This document shows positions 52,463 through 62,249 of a stretch of DNA of 64,000 nucleotides, one piece after another (the first letter of the stretch is position 1; each line of letters opens with the position of its first letter). The stretch spans positions 1 through 64,000 of the forward strand of contig BGKB01000034.1 in assembly GCA_003116975.1 (NCBI GenBank), in the 5' to 3' direction. Origin of the DNA: Aurantiochytrium sp. KH105. Its lineage: Eukaryota; Sar; Bigyra; Thraustochytrida; Thraustochytriidae. The position numbers and the translations under genes are program-made. A model generated the notes under the pieces. That model had not been told where the DNA came from. It did not search any database and saw only the letters and a list, made by a program, of their open reading frames with translations.

Positions 52463-54922
52463 CTATGTAGGCGATATTGCAGAGCTCGAAGCAAGGCCAG
52501 GCTTGGGTTTTATTGGAGTGCTGGGGATTTCCCTTGATCTTCTCGTCGTCGCAGCGGCAAACATGTCATGGTCAAGGTTCAAGCTCGCAGCGTACACGCG
52601 CGAGCCGACCACGAGAAGCGCGCACGACATCGTGCTAAAGAGAATGCAAAATGAAACGAACAGGCTCTTCAGCGAGGCGTCCATGCCCGGGGAAAGCGTC
52701 ACAAACAGCGAGAGACCCGTCAACACAGCCACATTGTAGTTCGAAAACAACATGAACTTGCCCTCGTTGAACACCAGCCCCGAAAGGCCTCGCGTCTGGC
52801 TCGCGAGCACGCAGCTCACAACAATCAACAGGTAGCACACGGCAATGATGAGCATCAGCAGCGTCGAGTCCGTCGGACACACGAGCTCGTCGACGTCCAA
52901 GAGCACGTCTGCGACCACCGCTTCGGGCTCAAAGCCCACGACTGCGTACCAAATGACGAAAAGAGCAAGAGCCACGAGCGTGCAGATCGTAAACTCAAAC
53001 TTCATGAACAACTGCCCACGTGAGCCTTTCCGGCGGTCATAACGCGTACGCCGCAATACCATGGTGATTATATACTGCTTGATGAGAAGCGAGCCCACAA
53101 AGTACATGAAGCCAAAGAGCAGCAGCGAAAAGCGCATCGCACACTTGACACGGGTTGGCTCGCCAATTTGAAACGTCTCTGCTCCGTTCATCAGCGCTGC
53201 GCCAAACAAAAGAATCATGAGCGTACGGATGCGAGCGCTCTTCAATGCCTTGTGCTTGCGATACGCCACGGCGAACACCAGGCAAATCAAGAGCACGAGC
53301 CATGCGATGGAAGCCAGCGTCAGAATGATGATCTCACCAGAGCTCCCAAGTGGGACATGAGCGCACTGGATCTCCTTGAGCACCTCGGTCTCCAGAAGCA
53401 TCGTGCTCCAGCGGGTCTTGTATAGCGACACATTCCGCGCCTCCGAGCACGGGTTCGGATCCACATCGATAATCACAGAGCCGTCCTCTGCATATGCAGA
53501 AGTATCGTATACGGCCACGACATCACGCAGACCGTCAGGTTTGCAATCGCAAGCCATGACCGTTGGCTCGAGAATCTCGTCTTGCCAAGTTTGACCTTCA
53601 TAACGATTCTCTACACTTTCTGTCCAGTCCGACCAGGTCTGTTCGTTGATCTTGACCCACTCACAAGCCGCTTCGTTCAGCGTCCGCGAGCTGTTGACCA
53701 AGAGCTCGTAGTGGATCTCTTCTTGCTGCACAGTCGAGTTGAACACCATCGACTCGACAAAGTGTGCCACGTCCGGCTTGCTTTCTTCCAGTGATACCGA
53801 GTATGCCTTGGCGAGCAGCTCGATCGGGTATCCGCACTTGGCGTCGCCAGACGTCTGCGCCGATCGACATTCCGCGCTGCTAAGCGGCAGCAGAAAGTCG
53901 TCGAGATCATACATGCGAAAGGCGCCGTGCGGCTTCCAAAAGTAGAACAAGAGCGGCGTTCTCGATTCATGTGCTGTCTTGATCTCCTCCATGATCTTGC
54001 TCTCCGACACTGCCAAGACGAGAGTGAGAGTCAGATTCAGGTTCCGAATAATCTGGTCGTCATGGGTCGTCCAGGTCGGCTTCCCGCCCAGAAAGCGCCC
54101 GCCCGTGGTCGGAATCTTGTGCCACGACGTGTCGGAGAAGACGTCGCATTCTGCTGTTGCGTTGGCCATGCCTCCATCCGTCACTTTCGTGCCGCCCAGA
54201 GCCTCTGTTGGAACACAAGGAGCGTTGGCGCCTTGGTCCATATCGGAACGACAGCAAGGCGCGCTCGTCGTCGAATGAGGAAAGAGACTCGCTTTGGCCG
54301 GGTCGGTGAGCGTTCGCCAGTAGTCGAGAGCCGGGTCATTCTCTTCGCCCACAAATGAGGGCATAAACCATCCGATTCGGCCCTCGATTCCATTCTCGCC
54401 GGCCAATTTAATGGTGGACTTCTCGACCACGAACTCGCGAATGTTATCTCGATGTCCCGAGGGCCAGTATTCGAGGATGACGTCGATCTCTCCGCTGCTC
54501 ATGCGGCGCATACCGCTCGGCTCAATCAGTGTGCCATTCGAAGCGTACGTATCTGACTCCTTGACAGTCCCCGTATAGTCGCTGGAATCGGCCGTGATCT
54601 CCACGGGGTACCCGAGGAACTCCTCGATGAAGATCTTGGCAACGTAGACGTTGATAAAGCTCCCAATCCAGTCGCTGACAGCGAGTCTGACGCTGCATGG
54701 GTAGCTCCCATCCTCGTCTGGTTCGCAACGAAAGCGCGATTCCATGGATGGCTTTGGCCATTTGGACTCCGCGAAGCAGCAGTTCGCCTCATCTCGAGCG
54801 CACGAGTCGACGAATGGGTCTACGCGCAGAGCTGTCGCAGGCGTCGCGGCGAGCAGCAACGCTAGGACTACGAAGGCCACGCCGCCACCGCGGCGCCTCG
54901 CTTGAGCCAGGCGTTGCTGCAT
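52463..54922 (-). CDS. OpuAC-like ectodomain fused to class C 7TM receptor (array copy A)
   Basis: 819 residues from the ATG at 54922; the longer frame begins with GTG. Signal peptide VAFVVLALLLAATPATA. Ectodomain ~34-528 has CARDEANCCF, IFIEEFLGYPVEITA, VILEYWPSGH (~150) and FYFWKPHGAFRMY (~327), the two aromatic-rich OpuAC/ProX segments. 7TM ~529-775: TM3 CAMRFSLLLFGFMYFVGSLL, ELVCPTD in ECL2, NEGKFMLFSNYNVAVLTGL. Its second intracellular loop (RRTRYDRRKGSRGQ) and tail (SLNLDHDMFAAATTRRSREI) differ from the other two array copies, while the rest of the membrane core is almost identical in DNA. Probable G-protein-coupled receptor for an OpuAC-type ligand (inference). Confidence 0.9.
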   Translation of the reverse strand: MQQRLAQARRRGGGVAFVVLALLLAATPATALRVDPFVDSCARDEANCCFAESKWPKPSMESRFRCEPDEDGSYPCSVRLAVSDWIGSFINVYVAKIFIEEFLGYPVEITADSSDYTGTVKESDTYASNGTLIEPSGMRRMSSGEIDVILEYWPSGHRDNIREFVVEKSTIKLAGENGIEGRIGWFMPSFVGEENDPALDYWRTLTDPAKASLFPHSTTSAPCCRSDMDQGANAPCVPTEALGGTKVTDGGMANATAECDVFSDTSWHKIPTTGGRFLGGKPTWTTHDDQIIRNLNLTLTLVLAVSESKIMEEIKTAHESRTPLLFYFWKPHGAFRMYDLDDFLLPLSSAECRSAQTSGDAKCGYPIELLAKAYSVSLEESKPDVAHFVESMVFNSTVQQEEIHYELLVNSSRTLNEAACEWVKINEQTWSDWTESVENRYEGQTWQDEILEPTVMACDCKPDGLRDVVAVYDTSAYAEDGSVIIDVDPNPCSEARNVSLYKTRWSTMLLETEVLKEIQCAHVPLGSSGEIIILTLASIAWLVLLICLVFAVAYRKHKALKSARIRTLMILLFGAALMNGAETFQIGEPTRVKCAMRFSLLLFGFMYFVGSLLIKQYIITMVLRRTRYDRRKGSRGQLFMKFEFTICTLVALALFVIWYAVVGFEPEAVVADVLLDVDELVCPTDSTLLMLIIAVCYLLIVVSCVLASQTRGLSGLVFNEGKFMLFSNYNVAVLTGLSLFVTLSPGMDASLKSLFVSFCILFSTMSCALLVVGSRVYAASLNLDHDMFAAATTRRSREIPSTPIKPKPGLASSSAISPT

Positions 54923-56160
54923 GCTCGCCTCGCGCAATAGACTTTTGCAAAGCAGGAGAAGACCCACGCTGTCCCAACTTGGCTACCTTCCAACCTCTGC
55001 ATCGTCACCCGTACAAGCGGGCCGTTAAATGTTACATTTGATGGGCCGGGGCCGCGCGCGCCCACGCCTGGCAATCAATTCATCAATCGATGCACGGCTC
55101 GCGACTGTGGCACGCTTTATTCCGTCAAGGCAGCGAACGTGGCCAAAGCGCAGGACAACCGAGCGCATCGCGCAATGCAAACTCTGGGGTCTTCCGTGGT
55201 CGATCGCGCGCGCCACGCCACTTGCGTGCGCCGGACCGCGCGCCGAAGCAGCAAGCGGACCAACGTGGTTGCGAACAGCACGCCGAGTTGCATCCAACCT
55301 CCCGAAGCGTTTATCCAAAACAAACAGACAGAGACACAGAAAGACAGACAATGAGGCCGTTACAATTCGGAAAAACCGTGGCGGCCACAAGGAAGAACGG
55401 GCCTACGGCGCACGTCCTTGCAACACTAATGCTCAATACGATGGAGCCATTCGGCCGCAGCCATTCGGCCGCAGCCATTTGGACAGGACAGCGATGCCTG
55501 TTCCGGTTCACAGTCAGACCCAGGCTCCAGCGGGCCCTGCAGCAGACAGCAGAAGAATTTATCAAAAGGAGTCGCCAGCCGTGCCGGGAGCAGAAAATCA
55601 CGTCCCAACTAGCGTATACCTACGAATGGGACCTCTGTATGATTCCATGTCTTCTCCCCGTTCAGGCGAGCACAAAGAAAGGCCATGCATGCGAGCAACA
55701 ACCATTCTAGCCTTGCACGTTCGTCAATCGGATCCCGATGGCCAGGCCGCCGCTTGGCCCCTTGAGCAGCTGCGCAGGACACGCCGCGCAGTGCGATAAC
55801 GGAGCGAGGTGATCTCGTGCAAGCTCGTTCGATGGTAGACCATGGCATACAGAGATCAGCAAAGTCGGGCACCATGAAACGGTCGGAACGTCGCATAACC
55901 GAGATGGAAGGAAAAATGACCGCCCAAGTTCCAGAGCCGAAAGCCTGGTCCGAGCAATTCGAGCCCTTGGCCAGATTGCGCTCCGGAGCGCCAGGAGCAT
56001 AGGTGCCTCCCAGGTGTAAACAATCCTTTGCTGTCTACCAATCGGGCCCACACATTTAACGGGGCAACACGGGCTGGAAACAAATAAAGGACGTTCTTTT
56101 GAAATGATTACGAATTGGAACGCAAGAAGAATGTTCAGGCCCATTCAAATGGTGTAAGGC
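54923..56160. other. Intergenic between array copies A and B
   Basis: 1.24 kb holding the 5' region of copy A and the 3' region of copy B. A short CATTCGGCCGCAGC repeat at about 55447-55480. Open frames (for example 55029-55799 plus) have no domain. I see no clear shared upstream motif with the other copies. Confidence 0.5.
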
Positions 56161-58614
56161 TTACTTGACTTTTGAGCTTCTCGCAACAGATGTGCGAGCT
56201 ACTGAGAGTGAGCTTTGGTCGCTCATTGATGCGGTGACAACCGTCTTGGCGAGAAGCGTCGCGTTGATATTGAAGCCAGCTGCATACACGCGCGAGCCAA
56301 CCACCAAAAGCGCGCATGACACCGTGCTAAAGAGAATGCAAAATGAAACGAACAGGCTCTTCAGCGAGGCGTCCATGCCCGGGGAAAGCGTCACAAACAG
56401 CGAGAGACCCGTCAACACAGCCACATTGTAGTTTGAAAACAACATGAACTTGCCCTCGTTGAACACCAGCCCCGAAAGGCCTCGCGTCTGGCTCGCGAGC
56501 ACGCAGCTCACAACAATCAACAGGTAGCACACGGCAATGATGAGCATCAGCAGCGTCGAGTCCGTCGGACACACGAGCTCGTCGACGTCCAAGAGCACGT
56601 CTGCGACCACCGCTTCGGGCTCAAAGCCCACGACTGCGTACCAGATGGCGAGAAGAGCAAGAGCCACGAGCGTGCAAATCGTAAACTCAAACTTCATGAA
56701 CAGCTGGCCACCCCTTTGCTTTCGCCGATTCAACTTTTGTGCGCGCTTCATGACAGAAGCAATGACGAATTGCTTGATGAGAAGCGAGCCCACAAAGTAC
56801 ATGAAGCCAAAGAGCAGCAGCGAGAAGCGCATCGCACACTTGACATGCGTTGGCTCGCCAATTTGAAACGTCTCTGCTCCGTTCATCAGCGCTGCGCCAA
56901 ACAAGAGAATCATGAGCGTACGGATGCGAGCGCTCTTCACCGCCTTGTGGCTGCGATACGCCACGACAAACACCAGGCAAATCAAGAGCACAAGCCATGC
57001 GATGGAAGCCAGCGTCAGAATGATGATCTCACCAGAGCTCCCAAGTGGGACATGAGCGCACTGGATCTCCTTGAGCACCTCGGTCTCCAGCAGCATCGTG
57101 CTCCAGCGGGTCTTGTACAGCGACACATTCCGCGCCTCTGAGCACGGGTTCGGATCCACCTCGATGATCACAGAGCCGTCCTCTGCATACGCAGAAGTAT
57201 CGTACACGGCCACGACATCACGCAGCCCATCAGGTTTGCAGTCGCAAGCCATGACCGTTGGCTCGAGGACCTCATTCTGCCACATTTCGCCTTCGTACTG
57301 ATTTTCCACGCTTTCTGTCCAGTCCGTCCAGGTCTGCTCGTTGATCTTGACCCACTCACAAGCCGCTTCGTTCAGCGTCCGCGAGCTGTTGACCAAGAGC
57401 TCGTAGTGGATCTCTTCTTGCTGCACAGTCGAGTTGAACACCATCGACTCGACAAAGTGTGCCACGTCCGGCTTGCTTTCTTCCAGTGATACCGCATATG
57501 CCTTGGCGAGCAGCTCGATCGGGTATCCGCACTTGGCGTCGCCAGACGTCTGCGCCGATCGACATTCCGCGCTGCTAAGCGGCAGCAGAAAGTCGTCGAG
57601 CTCGTACATGCGAAAGGCGCCGTGCGGCTTCCAGAAGTAGAACAAGAGCGGCGTTTTCGATGCATGTGCTGTCTTGATCTCCTCCATGATCTTGCTCTCC
57701 GACACTGCCAAGACGAGAGTGAGAGTCAGATTCAGGTTCCGAATAATCTGGTCGTCATGGGTCGTCCAGGTCGGCTTCCCGCCCAGAAAGCGCCCGCCCG
57801 TGGTCGGAATCTCGTGCCACGCCGTGTCGGAGAAGGCGTCGCATTCTGCTGTTGCGTTGGACATGCCTCCATCCGTCACTTTCGTGCCGCCCAGAGCCTC
57901 TGTTGGAACACAAGGAGCGTTGGCGCCTTGGTTCATATCGGAACGACAGCAAGGCGTGGTTTTCGCCGAATGAGGAAAGAGACTCGCTTTGGCCGGGTCG
58001 GTGAGCGTTCGCCAGTAGTCGAGAGCCGGGTCATTCTCTTCGCCCACAAATGAGGGCATAAACCATCCGATTCGGCCCTCGATTCCATTCTCGCCGGCCA
58101 ATTTAATGGTGGACTTCTCGACCACGAACTCGCGAATGTTATCTCGATGTCCCGAGGGCCAGTATTCGAGGATGACGTCGATCTCTCCGCTGCTCATGCG
58201 GCGCATACCGCTCGGCTCAATCAGTGTGCCATTCGAAGCGTACGTATCTGACTCCTTGACAGTCCCCGTGTAGTCGCTGGAATCGGCCGTGATCTCCACG
58301 GGGTACCCGAGGAACTCCTCGATGAAGATCTTGGCAACGTAGACGTTGATAAAGCTCCCAATCCAGTCGCTGACAGCGAGTCTGACGCTGCAAGGGTAGC
58401 TCCCATCCTCGTCTGGTTCGCAACGAAAGCGCGATTCCATGGATGGCTTTGGCCATTTGGACTCCGCGAAGCAGCAGTTCGCCTCATCTCGAGCGCACGA
58501 GTCGACGAATGGGTCTACGCGCAGAGCTGTCGCAGGCGTCGCGGCGAGCAGCAACGCCAGGGCTACGAAGGCTACGCCAACGCGCCGAGTCACCAAGCTC
58601 GATCGGTGTAGCAT
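56161..58614 (-). CDS. OpuAC-like ectodomain fused to class C 7TM receptor (array copy B, mosaic)
   Basis: 817 residues from the ATG at 58614 (GACATGC); the longer frame begins with TTG. Same architecture as copy A: signal peptide, OpuAC-like ectodomain (~34-527, LEYWPSGH ~150), 7TM (~528-778). The first ~440 residues match copy A closely (shared SGMRRMSSGEID, TSGDAKCG, HFVESM). From TWTDWTE onward, including TM1-TM3, the second loop (KRAQKLNRRKQRGGQ) and GFNINATLLA at the tail, it matches copy C instead. This looks like a recombination or gene-conversion product. The tail end (TASMSDQSSLSVARTSVARS) is its own and Ser-rich, possibly phosphorylated. Confidence 0.9.
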   Translation of the reverse strand: MLHRSSLVTRRVGVAFVALALLLAATPATALRVDPFVDSCARDEANCCFAESKWPKPSMESRFRCEPDEDGSYPCSVRLAVSDWIGSFINVYVAKIFIEEFLGYPVEITADSSDYTGTVKESDTYASNGTLIEPSGMRRMSSGEIDVILEYWPSGHRDNIREFVVEKSTIKLAGENGIEGRIGWFMPSFVGEENDPALDYWRTLTDPAKASLFPHSAKTTPCCRSDMNQGANAPCVPTEALGGTKVTDGGMSNATAECDAFSDTAWHEIPTTGGRFLGGKPTWTTHDDQIIRNLNLTLTLVLAVSESKIMEEIKTAHASKTPLLFYFWKPHGAFRMYELDDFLLPLSSAECRSAQTSGDAKCGYPIELLAKAYAVSLEESKPDVAHFVESMVFNSTVQQEEIHYELLVNSSRTLNEAACEWVKINEQTWTDWTESVENQYEGEMWQNEVLEPTVMACDCKPDGLRDVVAVYDTSAYAEDGSVIIEVDPNPCSEARNVSLYKTRWSTMLLETEVLKEIQCAHVPLGSSGEIIILTLASIAWLVLLICLVFVVAYRSHKAVKSARIRTLMILLFGAALMNGAETFQIGEPTHVKCAMRFSLLLFGFMYFVGSLLIKQFVIASVMKRAQKLNRRKQRGGQLFMKFEFTICTLVALALLAIWYAVVGFEPEAVVADVLLDVDELVCPTDSTLLMLIIAVCYLLIVVSCVLASQTRGLSGLVFNEGKFMLFSNYNVAVLTGLSLFVTLSPGMDASLKSLFVSFCILFSTVSCALLVVGSRVYAAGFNINATLLAKTVVTASMSDQSSLSVARTSVARSSKVK

Positions 58615-59828
58615 GTCGATGTTCTTGTTCAACAATCAACTGTGGCAATCAATGCGTCCAGCACGATTTGGGTTTGGACTCTCAAACATTTCTGCCTCGA
58701 TCTGTTCCGCTATGGCTTTGCGGGCCGTTGACGCACATTCGCAGCATTGGTTCTCATTGCATTGCAAAAAGAACGAAGGCAAAGGCCTTTCTTCTTCCGA
58801 AGCAACTTCCGGCCGAGCCATTGTTGCTGACGCCTCGCAGCCTGAAGGTAGCACGAGCAAGTCGAACTAGATCCCTCTTCCCAATTTCTAGCAAATCCGT
58901 TCGCGCTGCATATAGAATCTACTGTCATCTTATCGCCTGCGCAGAACCAGGCTAAAGAGGATTTGTCAGGCATGCTCGCGGCCGGCCCACTTGTCCATTG
59001 CACGGACGGCCCATGAGCCAGCTTCTTGCAGGCTCGTAAAAGCGCTCGCTCTCCGGGCCACTCTGCCGAGCGAGTCGAATGGATGGGGAGTGGCTGGTTC
59101 ATCCTCGTTCGACATTGTTCGTCGACGCGCGTCGATATACCACAGCTGGGCCGTACCGAGCTTGTTTGGAAACGTCCAGAACGTAACGGTGCCGACTTGG
59201 AAGCATCTCCTACCGGTCAACTTCCATAAAAGCAAACGAAGCTGCTTCGGTCGGAAAAGTTGCGACATTCAGGTCTACAAACAGGAGAGCAACTTCCAGG
59301 ACGCAAACAACGCCACATCGACCCACCTAGGGTTAAACAAAATTTAGGGGCGAGAGAATACAATCTCAAATTCGCACAGAAACAGAAAAGAAAAATGTAT
59401 AAAGTTATGAAATCAGACGGATTGCTAGTATGCATAACAGTACGCTAGGAATGCCTGGGGAATTTCGCTCCTGCTGAGACGAATTTGTCTGGTGGTGATG
59501 ATCGATGTTTTTCGTCTTGAGGATGTAGTGAAGGGCCTGATGATCACAAATGTTTGGCCGTGCTAGGCTTAGTTCGTGCTCTGAGCGATTTTAGCCGTGC
59601 CTCAATGTCGCACGAACTAGTGGCTGCTGAGATTGGATGGTTGCTGGCACAGCAAGTCTACAATAGACTTCCCATGGGTGCCAAGTTGACTTCGCCCCTT
59701 CTGTGGCGCTGCTGTCTGCTCACGTCATTGCCATTTTCCAAAGCAAAGAGAGAAAAAATGCGTTTTCTTTGTATACGTGCTGCAAAGCGACTACGTGAAA
59801 TCATTTAGGGTCGTACGGATTAAAGGTT
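58615..59828. other. Intergenic between array copies B and C
   Basis: 1.2 kb. Small frames on both strands (for example 58966-59268 minus, 100 codons) are unrecognised. A/T-richer stretch 59340-59420. No promoter motif that I can assign. Confidence 0.45.
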
Positions 59829-62249
59829 CTATTTTGCAACTGTCGTCCCAACCACTGAACTTGCAGCGGCCGAGCCACGCTGGGTGACTGGCGCAGTAGT
59901 GGTGGCTGTAGCGAGAAGCGTTGCGTTAATATTGAAGCCAGCTGCATACACGCGCGAGCCAACCACCAAAAGCGCGCATGACACCGTGCTAAAGAGAATG
60001 CAAAATGAAACGAACAGGCTCTTCAGCGAGGCGTCCATGCCCGGGGAAAGCGTCACAAACAGCGAGAGACCCGTCAACACAGCCACATTGTAGTTCGAAA
60101 ACAACATGAACTTGCCCTCGTTGAACACCAGCCCCGAAAGACCTCGCGTCTGGCTCGCGAGCACGCAGCTCACAACAATCAACAAGTAGCACACGGCAAT
60201 GATGAGCATCAGCAGCGTCGAGTCCGTCGGACACACGAGCTCGTCGACGTCCAGCAGCACGTCTGCGACCACCGCTTCGGGCTCAAAGCCCACGACTGCG
60301 TACCAGATGGCGAGAAGAGCAAGAGCCACGAGCGTGCAGATCGTAAACTCAAACTTCATGAACACCTGACCGCCCTTCTTCTTGCGCCGATCCAACTTTT
60401 GTGCGCGCTTCATGACAGAAGCAATGACGAATTGCTTGATGAGAAGCGAGCCCACAAAGTAAATGAAGCCAAAGAGCAGCAGCGAGAAGCGCATCGCACA
60501 CTTGACATGCGTTGGCTCGCCAATTTGAAACGTCTCTGCTCCATTCATCAGCGCTGCGCCAAACAAGAGAATCATGAGCGTACGGATGCGAGCGCTCTTC
60601 ACCGCCTTGTGGCTGCGATACGCCACGACAAACACCAGGCAAATCAAGAGCACGAGCCATGCGATGGAAGCCAAAGCTAGAATGATGATCTCACCAGAGC
60701 TCCCAAGTGGGACATGAGCGCACTGGATCTCCTTGAGCACCTCGGTCTCCAGCAGCATCGTGCTCCAACGGGTCTTGTATAGCGACACATTCCGCGCCTC
60801 CGAGCACGGGTTCGGATCCACCTCGATAATCACAGAGCCGTCCTCTGCATACGCAGAAGTATCGTACACGGCCACGACATCACGCAGCCCATCGGGTTTG
60901 CAGTCGCAAGCCATGACCGTTGGCTCGAGAACCTCATCTTGCCACATTTCACCTTCGTACTGGCGCACAACGCTCTCTGTCCAGTCCGTCCAGGTCTGCT
61001 CGTTGATCTTGACCCACTCACAAGCCGCTTCATTCAGCGTCCGCGAGCTGTTGACCAAGAGCTCGTAGTGGATCTCTTCTTGTTGCACAGTAGAGTTGAA
61101 TACCATGGCGCCAACAAAGTGTGCCACGTCTGGCTTGCTTTGCTCCAATGATACCGAGTATGCCTTGGCAAGCAGCTCAATTGGGTATCCGCAGTCGGCG
61201 TCACCACTTTCCTGCGCCGATCGACATTCCGCGCTGCTGAGCGGCAGCAGAAAGTCGTCAAAGTCGTACATGCGAAAGGCGCCATGCGGCTTCCAAAAAT
61301 AGAACAAGAGTGGTGTTCTTGATGTGTGGGCAGTCTCAATTTCCTCCATGATCTTCTCCTCGGAGCCCGCAAAGACAAGAGTGAGAGACAGATTCAGGTT
61401 CCGAATAATCTGGTCGTCATGGGTCGTCCAGGTCGGCTGTCCGCCCAGAAAGCGCCCGCCCGTGGTCGGAATCTCGTGCCACGCCGTGACCGACACGGCG
61501 TCACACTCGTCCATTGCATTGGCCATGCCTCCATCCGCCACTTTCGTGCCGCCCAGAGCCTCTGTTGGAACACAAGGAGCGTTGGCGCCTTGGTCCATAT
61601 CGGAACGACAGCAAGGCGCGCTCGTCGTCGAATGAGGAAAGAGACTCGCTTTGGCCGGGTCGGTGAGCGTTCGCCAGTAGTCGAGAGCCGGGTCATTGTC
61701 TTCGCCTACGAACGAGGGCATGAACCATCCGATTCGGCCCTCGATTCCATTCTCGCCGGCCGTCTTCACGGTCCCGCGTTCCACGACGAACTCGCGAATG
61801 TTATCTCGATGTCCCGAAGGCCAGTATTCGAGAATGACGTCGACGTCTCCGCTCTCAAGGAGTCTCCATCCGCTCGGCTCGACCAACGTCCCGTTTTCCG
61901 CGTAAACATCTGACTCCCTAACAGTCCCCGTGTAGTCGCTGGAATCGGCCGTGATCTCCACGGGGTACCCGAGGAACTCCTCGATGAAGATCTTGGCAAC
62001 GTAGACGTTGATAAAGCTCCCTATCCAGTCGCTGACAGCGAGTCTGACGCTGCATGGGTAGCTCCCGTCTTCGTCTGGTTCGCAGCGAAAGCGCGACTCC
62101 ATGGTTGGTTTTGGCCATTTCGACTCCGCGAAGCAGCAGTTCGCCTCATTTCGAGCGCACGAATCGACGAGCGGGTCCGCCCGCAGAGCTGTCGCAGGCG
62201 TCGCGGCGAGCAGAAGCGCGAAAGCTACAGCGAACGAACGTGACCGCAT
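59829..62249 (-). CDS. OpuAC-like ectodomain fused to class C 7TM receptor (array copy C)
   Basis: 806 residues, ATG at 62249 in AGGATGC, directly starting the signal peptide (FAVAFALLLAATPATA). Ectodomain ~24-519 with VILEYWPSGH (~140) and FYFWKPHGAFRMY; 7TM ~520-770. It differs from copies A and B in a cluster of ectodomain positions near the first ligand segment (VYAENGTLVEPSGWRLLESG against TYASNGTLIEPSGMRRMSSG), so ligand preference may differ. Loop 2 is KRAQKLDRRKKKGGQ; the tail ends TTAPVTQRGSAAASSVVGTT. Lies at the upstream end of the visible array. Confidence 0.9.
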   Translation of the reverse strand: MRSRSFAVAFALLLAATPATALRADPLVDSCARNEANCCFAESKWPKPTMESRFRCEPDEDGSYPCSVRLAVSDWIGSFINVYVAKIFIEEFLGYPVEITADSSDYTGTVRESDVYAENGTLVEPSGWRLLESGDVDVILEYWPSGHRDNIREFVVERGTVKTAGENGIEGRIGWFMPSFVGEDNDPALDYWRTLTDPAKASLFPHSTTSAPCCRSDMDQGANAPCVPTEALGGTKVADGGMANAMDECDAVSVTAWHEIPTTGGRFLGGQPTWTTHDDQIIRNLNLSLTLVFAGSEEKIMEEIETAHTSRTPLLFYFWKPHGAFRMYDFDDFLLPLSSAECRSAQESGDADCGYPIELLAKAYSVSLEQSKPDVAHFVGAMVFNSTVQQEEIHYELLVNSSRTLNEAACEWVKINEQTWTDWTESVVRQYEGEMWQDEVLEPTVMACDCKPDGLRDVVAVYDTSAYAEDGSVIIEVDPNPCSEARNVSLYKTRWSTMLLETEVLKEIQCAHVPLGSSGEIIILALASIAWLVLLICLVFVVAYRSHKAVKSARIRTLMILLFGAALMNGAETFQIGEPTHVKCAMRFSLLLFGFIYFVGSLLIKQFVIASVMKRAQKLDRRKKKGGQVFMKFEFTICTLVALALLAIWYAVVGFEPEAVVADVLLDVDELVCPTDSTLLMLIIAVCYLLIVVSCVLASQTRGLSGLVFNEGKFMLFSNYNVAVLTGLSLFVTLSPGMDASLKSLFVSFCILFSTVSCALLVVGSRVYAAGFNINATLLATATTTAPVTQRGSAAASSVVGTTVAK

